A stretch of 64,000 bases of DNA from Microcella frigidaquae (lineage in GTDB: Bacteria; Actinomycetota; Actinomycetes; Actinomycetales; Microbacteriaceae): assembly GCF_014200395.1 (NCBI RefSeq), contig NZ_JACHBS010000001.1:2108001-2172000 (forward strand), in the 5' to 3' direction. Position numbers and translations under genes: made by a program. Below are positions 60,689-64,000 of this stretch, piece by piece. The notes under the pieces are model-generated. The model was not told the origin of the DNA and ran no database searches. It saw nothing but the letters and a program-made list of their open reading frames with translations. Positions within the stretch are counted from its first letter, which is position 1, and the number at the start of each line of letters is the position of its first letter.

Positions 60689-60724
60689 GCCTCCAGGCTA
60701 CCGGCGCGCGGTTAGCCTGGAGGC
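60689..60724. promoter_or_regulatory. dapD/dapE divergent start region, perfect 12-12-12 inverted repeat
   Basis: GCCTCCAGGCTA (60689-60700), a 12-nt spacer, then TAGCCTGGAGGC (60713-60724). Each arm is the -10 TAGCCT plus 6 nt and abuts the start codon of its gene, so this 36-bp gap is the whole intergenic region. Two polymerases could hardly bind at once. Confidence 0.7.
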
Positions 60725-61870
60725 GTGACCGAGACCGCCGTCCCTGCCGCCGACCACCCGCTCGAGCACGCCCTCGACGATGTGGTGGCCCTGACGGCGG
60801 CCCTCGTCGACATCGCGAGCGTCTCGGGCGATGAGCGGATGCTCGCCGACGCGATCGAGCACGTGCTCCGCCTCCGCGCCCCGCACCTGGAGGTCGTGCG
60901 CGATGGCGACGCGATCGTCGCCCGCACGCACCTCGGCCGCGCCCAGCGCGTCGTGATCGCCGGGCACATCGACACCGTTCCGGTGAACGGCAACCTGCCC
61001 AGCCGGCTCGAGCTCGACGGGGGCAGCGGCGATGCCCGCACCGGTACCCTCCACGGCCGCGGCACCGTCGATATGAAGGGCGGCTGCGCGGTCATGCTCG
61101 CGCTCGCCGTGGCGCTCGCCGAGCCCGCCTACGACGTGACGTGGGTCTGGTACGACCACGAGGAGGTCGAGGCCAACCTCAACGGCCTCGGACGCCTCGC
61201 CCGCACCCGGCCCGAGCTGCTGGCCGCCGACTTCGCGATCCTCGGCGAACCGAGCAACGCCGGCATCGAGGGTGGCTGCAACGGCACGCTCCGCGTCGAG
61301 CTCACGGCGACCGGCCGGCGGGCCCACTCGGCGCGCGCCTGGATGGGCGTCAACGCGATCCACGGTCTCGCCCCCGTTCTCGACCTGCTCGCCCGCTTCG
61401 AGCCGCTCGAGATCGAGGTCGACGGCCTGCGCTACCGCGAGGGGCTCAACGCTGTCGGCATCCGCGGCGGGGTCGCGGGCAATGTCATCCCCGACGAGGC
61501 GGTGATCACGGTCAACTACCGCTTCGCGCCGTCGCGCTCGGTCGCCGAGGCCGAGCAGGAGCTGCGCGACCTGTTCGCCTCGGTCGCGCCCGCGGTCACG
61601 ATGACGGTCACCGACGCCTCGGGCGGCGCCCGCCCGGGGCTGGATGCGGAGCTCGCACAGCACTTCGCCGCCGCGGTCGGCGGCACCCCGCAGCCCAAGT
61701 TCGGCTGGACGGATGTCGCCCGCTTCGCCGAGCTCGGCATTCCCGCCGTCAACTACGGCCCCGGCGACCCGTCGCTCGCTCACACCGACGACGAGCGCGT
61801 GCCCATCGAGCAGATCATCGCCTGCGAGCGCGGGCTGCGCGCCTGGTTGACGGGGGAGCCGGTCGGGTGA
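60725..61870 (+). CDS. dapE: Succinyl-diaminopimelate desuccinylase
   Basis: M20 zinc metallopeptidase of 381 aa, releasing L,L-diaminopimelate. Metal ligands: His in AGHIDTVPV, Asp in GRGTVDMKGG, Glu pair in DHEEVEA and Glu in LGEPSNAGIEGG, plus the C-terminal His in LAHTDDERV. Leaderless GTG 60725 with TAGCCT 6 nt before it. It overlaps the downstream gene by 4 nt (GTGA). Confidence 0.95.
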   Translation: MTETAVPAADHPLEHALDDVVALTAALVDIASVSGDERMLADAIEHVLRLRAPHLEVVRDGDAIVARTHLGRAQRVVIAGHIDTVPVNGNLPSRLELDGGSGDARTGTLHGRGTVDMKGGCAVMLALAVALAEPAYDVTWVWYDHEEVEANLNGLGRLARTRPELLAADFAILGEPSNAGIEGGCNGTLRVELTATGRRAHSARAWMGVNAIHGLAPVLDLLARFEPLEIEVDGLRYREGLNAVGIRGGVAGNVIPDEAVITVNYRFAPSRSVAEAEQELRDLFASVAPAVTMTVTDASGGARPGLDAELAQHFAAAVGGTPQPKFGWTDVARFAELGIPAVNYGPGDPSLAHTDDERVPIEQIIACERGLRAWLTGEPVG

Positions 61871-63207
61871 CGACCCTCGCGCCCCCGGCGGCGGGTTCCG
61901 CGGGCGCGGTGCTCGACGTGCTGCGCCGCACGCCGTGGTGGGCGGCGGTGCTCGGCATCTGGGCGGCGTCGCGGCTCGTCACGACGAGCATCCTGCTGTC
62001 GTTCGCCGCTCGGCAGGGCGAGAACGCGTGGACGGCCGCGAGCCCCGGCTACCTCGACTTCGCTCGGCTGTGGGACGCCCACTGGTACTACATCATCAGC
62101 GTCGTCGGGTATCCCAGCGAGATTCCGCGCGATGAGAACGGGCTCGCCGGCGAAAGCGCCTGGGCCTTCATGCCGGTCTACCCGGGGCTCATCCGGGTCG
62201 GCATGGCGCTCACGGGCGACACCTCGCCGCAGGGCTTCGCCGCGGTTGCGGTGACGATCTCGGTGGCCGCGAGCGCGGTCGCCGCGCTGCTGTTCTTCCG
62301 CCTCTGCCGCCGGTGGCTCAGCGAGGGCACGGCCCTGCTCGCGACGGCCCTGCTGTGCGTCGCGCCGCTGTCGCCGATCGTCCAGGTCGGCTACGCCGAG
62401 AGCCTGCACCTCGCACTGCTGTTCGGGGCGCTGATCCTCGTGCTCGACCGCCGCTGGGTGCTCCTGCCGGTCGTCGTCACCGTCATGGCGCTGACGCGGC
62501 CGAGCGGGCTCGCCTTCGCCCTGCTGCTCGCGCTCGTGTGGGGGTGGCGCTGGTGGACCCGGCGCGATGAGCCCTTCCCGCCCCTCGAGCGGGTGCGCCT
62601 GGGACTCGCGGCGGTCATCGCGGGGCTCGCCGGGCTCGCCTGGCCGGGAATCGTCGCGGTCGGCACCGGCGAGCTGCGCGGGTACCTCGAGACCGAGCTC
62701 GCGTGGCGCCGCCCGTACATCGGCGAGGGCGAGCTGCTGCCGTTCATGCCCTGGGTCGAGGGGGCCGGCTGGTGGGGCGGGCAGGTCTGGTGGCCGAACC
62801 TGCCGCTCGCGGGGGTGCCGTTCTCGGGGGGCGAGGTGCTCGGGGTGAGCATCCTGATCGGGATGCTGGCCTTCGCCGCGCTCTCCTTCGGCCTCCCGGC
62901 CATGCGGCGCATGCCGCTCGAGCTGCGGTTCTGGCTGATCGCCTACGCGCTGTACCTGCTCGCCGTGTTCTTCCCGCAGTCGAGCACGTTCCGCCTGCTG
63001 GTGCCGCTGGCGCCCGCGCTGGGCGCGCTCGCGCTGGGCATCGCGAGCGTCGGCACGGGGCGGGTCGGCGGTCGCTGGTCGCCGCCGATCGTGCGGGGTG
63101 CACGCGTCGCGCTGGCGGTGCTCGCACTCGGTCTCGGCATCGCCGGCCAGATCGCCTGGGTGCATGTCGGCTGGTGGGTCGACGGCTACGACTGGACACC
63201 GCCGTGA
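61867..63207 (+). CDS. PIG-V/GT-C type mannosyltransferase-like membrane protein
   Basis: Integral membrane protein of 446 aa with about 10 helices. The first extracytoplasmic loop has RLWDAHWYYIISVVGYP, the catalytic-type Asp/His motif of PIG-V-like GT-C mannosyltransferases; LGYPAES-type features follow as VQVGYAESLHLALLFGAL. GT-C enzymes use lipid-linked sugars. The target glycan is unknown. Its GTG overlaps the dapE stop. It may share the dapE transcript by accident of position. Confidence 0.82.
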   Translation: MTTLAPPAAGSAGAVLDVLRRTPWWAAVLGIWAASRLVTTSILLSFAARQGENAWTAASPGYLDFARLWDAHWYYIISVVGYPSEIPRDENGLAGESAWAFMPVYPGLIRVGMALTGDTSPQGFAAVAVTISVAASAVAALLFFRLCRRWLSEGTALLATALLCVAPLSPIVQVGYAESLHLALLFGALILVLDRRWVLLPVVVTVMALTRPSGLAFALLLALVWGWRWWTRRDEPFPPLERVRLGLAAVIAGLAGLAWPGIVAVGTGELRGYLETELAWRRPYIGEGELLPFMPWVEGAGWWGGQVWWPNLPLAGVPFSGGEVLGVSILIGMLAFAALSFGLPAMRRMPLELRFWLIAYALYLLAVFFPQSSTFRLLVPLAPALGALALGIASVGTGRVGGRWSPPIVRGARVALAVLALGLGIAGQIAWVHVGWWVDGYDWTPP

Positions 63208-63276
63208 CGCACTGACGAATAGTCGCCGAACAGTCGCTGTACCCGGGGTGAGACCGCTCTCCGCCCGGCCTCTCGA

Positions 63277-63306
63277 TTTAGCCGTTGAGCATCCGTAAGG
63301 GATAAT
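63277..63306 (+). promoter_or_regulatory. Candidate promoter of the DUF3117 gene
   Basis: TTTAGC (63277-63282), an 18-nt spacer and GATAAT (63301-63306). The leader is ~25 nt and holds GGGGGAGG. Weak -35. Confidence 0.4.
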
Positions 63307-63339
63307 GGAAGCAGGATTTCAGCGAAAGGGGGAGGCCGA

Positions 63340-63507
63340 ATGGCTGCCATGAAGCCCAGGACCGGCGACGGACCGATGGAGGCTGTCAAGGAGGGTCGCC
63401 TCATCATCGTGCGCGTCCCGCTCGAGGGCGGCGGCCGCCTGGTCGTCTCGGTCAACGACGACGAGGCCCGCGAGCTGCACGACGCTCTCGCTGCCGCCAT
63501 CGGTTGA
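63340..63507 (+). CDS. DUF3117 family protein
   Basis: Short protein of 55 aa beginning MAAMKPRTGDGPMEAVKEGR, with RLIIVRVPLEGGGRLVV and ending VNDDEARELHDALAAAIG. It matches the small actinobacterial DUF3117 family, function unknown. AAAGGGGGAGG lies just before ATG 63340. The protein is all one small alpha/beta unit with a conserved VPLEGGGRLVVSV strand. Also close to dapE and an O-methyltransferase gene in mycobacteria. Confidence 0.9.
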   Translation: MAAMKPRTGDGPMEAVKEGRLIIVRVPLEGGGRLVVSVNDDEARELHDALAAAIG

Positions 63508-63561
63508 CCGGAGACCCCTCCGACGACCCGCTCGGCCTCGTTGAGCTGATCCGGGGTGCGC

Positions 63562-64000
63562 TCAGCGGGCGGTGACGATCTGCAGCAGACCGTCGCCGAC
63601 CGGTGACACCGCGGTGCGAACGGCCGTCGACTCGAGCAGCTCGGCGAGGATGCCGCGCAGCTCAGCCGTGACGCCGTCGCGCCGGGCGGGGTCGGGCACC
63701 GCATCGTGCCACAGCGCGTGCGGCAGCAGCACCGCCCCGCCGGGGCGGACGAGCCGCAGCGCATGCTCGAGGTACTCGGCGATCGAGGCCGGGTCGGCGT
63801 CGATCAGCACGGCGTCGTAGCTGCCCTCGTTCATCCGGGGCAGCACCTCGCTCGCGCGGCCCGTGATGAGGCGCACCCGCGCCGCCGGGTGCCCGGCGTC
63901 GGTGAAGTGCCGACGAGCCGCCTCGTGGTGGTCAGCCTCGACGTCGATCGACGTGAGCTGCGCATCCGGAGCGCCCTGCAGCAGCCACAGGCCGGAGACC
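63562..64000 (-). CDS. SAM-dependent O-methyltransferase, N-terminus beyond the window
   Basis: Class I methyltransferase of the COG4122 group. The visible part (at least ~145 residues, reading in from the window end) has LTSIDVEADHHEAARHF, VRLITGRASEVLPRM, DAVLIDADPASIAEYLEHALRLVRPGG and ends LLQIVTAR. The SAM-binding glycine motif lies beyond the window edge. Homologues methylate catechol-like or other small substrates; the natural substrate in actinobacteria is unknown. Convergent with DUF3117. Confidence 0.85.
   Translation of the reverse strand, partial: VSGLWLLQGAPDAQLTSIDVEADHHEAARRHFTDAGHPAARVRLITGRASEVLPRMNEGSYDAVLIDADPASIAEYLEHALRLVRPGGAVLLPHALWHDAVPDPARRDGVTAELRGILAELLESTAVRTAVSPVGDGLLQIVTAR

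Overview
The window is a high-GC chromosomal stretch from an actinobacterium. Gene content and order point to the family Microbacteriaceae (inferred, no database was searched). Reasons: the mtrA-mtrB-lpqB-comF-hpf-secA core, pdtaS beside whiB1, Rv3235-family and DUF3117 genes, a succinylase-type lysine pathway, near-exclusive G/C third positions, and many starts that look leaderless (a TAnnnT-type -10 box 6-7 nt before ATG/GTG). There is one tRNA and no transposase, prophage or CRISPR array. Almost every base belongs to an intact gene.

Layout. 1-9.7 kb: a partial multi-pass membrane protein on the minus strand, then MtrA/MtrB/LpqB envelope signalling, ComF, the ribosome hibernation factor and SecA. 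9.8-17.4 kb: an MFS exporter, an Rv3235-family protein, small hypotheticals, an orphan CpaB-like (SAF)/CpaE-like ATPase pair, the PdtaS kinase and WhiB1. 17.5-24.4 kb: peroxiredoxin Bcp read in frame behind a DedA protein, a GT4 glycosyltransferase, tRNA-Lys(CTT), a LysE exporter, and PEP synthase with its overlapping regulator. 24.5-29.9 kb: a TetR-MMPL-YhgE/Pip operon whose MMPL protein carries a degenerate ABC-ATPase-like tail, behind two palindromic operators. 30.0-36.8 kb: an ethanolamine-type permease diverging from a GlnA-like ligase, class I amidotransferase, aldehyde dehydrogenase, SDR and FadR-type regulator, best read as a gamma-glutamylation route for ethanolamine or a related amine. 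36.9-39.1 kb: trehalose synthesis (otsA-otsB). 39.2-45.6 kb: a Mrp Na+/H+ antiporter operon with fused A and B subunits. 45.6-56.3 kb: branched-chain amino acid and serine synthesis (ilvD, ilvB, ilvN, ilvC, serA, leuB, ilvE), interrupted by an 88-bp tandem repeat after ilvC and three small membrane proteins. 56.3-64 kb: ferredoxin, dapC, citrate synthase, divergent dapD/dapE, a GT-C (PIG-V-like) protein, DUF3117 and a truncated O-methyltransferase.

The genes are mostly housekeeping. The ilv/leu/ser block supplies valine, isoleucine, leucine and serine, and dapC, dapD and dapE supply three steps of the succinylase route to lysine and cell-wall diaminopimelate. otsAB and Mrp deal with osmotic and sodium stress. 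Operons are tightly packed: ATGA/GTGA overlaps of 4 nt occur at ppsR-ppsA, MMPL-yhgE, amidotransferase-ALDH, otsA-otsB, mnhA-C-D-E-F, the 51-kb membrane pair, the 56-kb membrane protein-ferredoxin pair and dapE-PIG-V. Gene ends carry long GC-rich hairpins, mostly without a U-tract.

Most interesting: the MMPL protein with an inactive-looking ATPase tail, the putative gamma-glutamyl-ethanolamide cluster, the 36-bp dapD/dapE intergenic region built as a perfect 12-12-12 inverted repeat of two start signals, the ilvC-tail tandem repeat that ends in TGA, TAA and TAG in successive copies, the DedA-Bcp read-through frame, and a small poly-proline reading frame in the citrate synthase leader.
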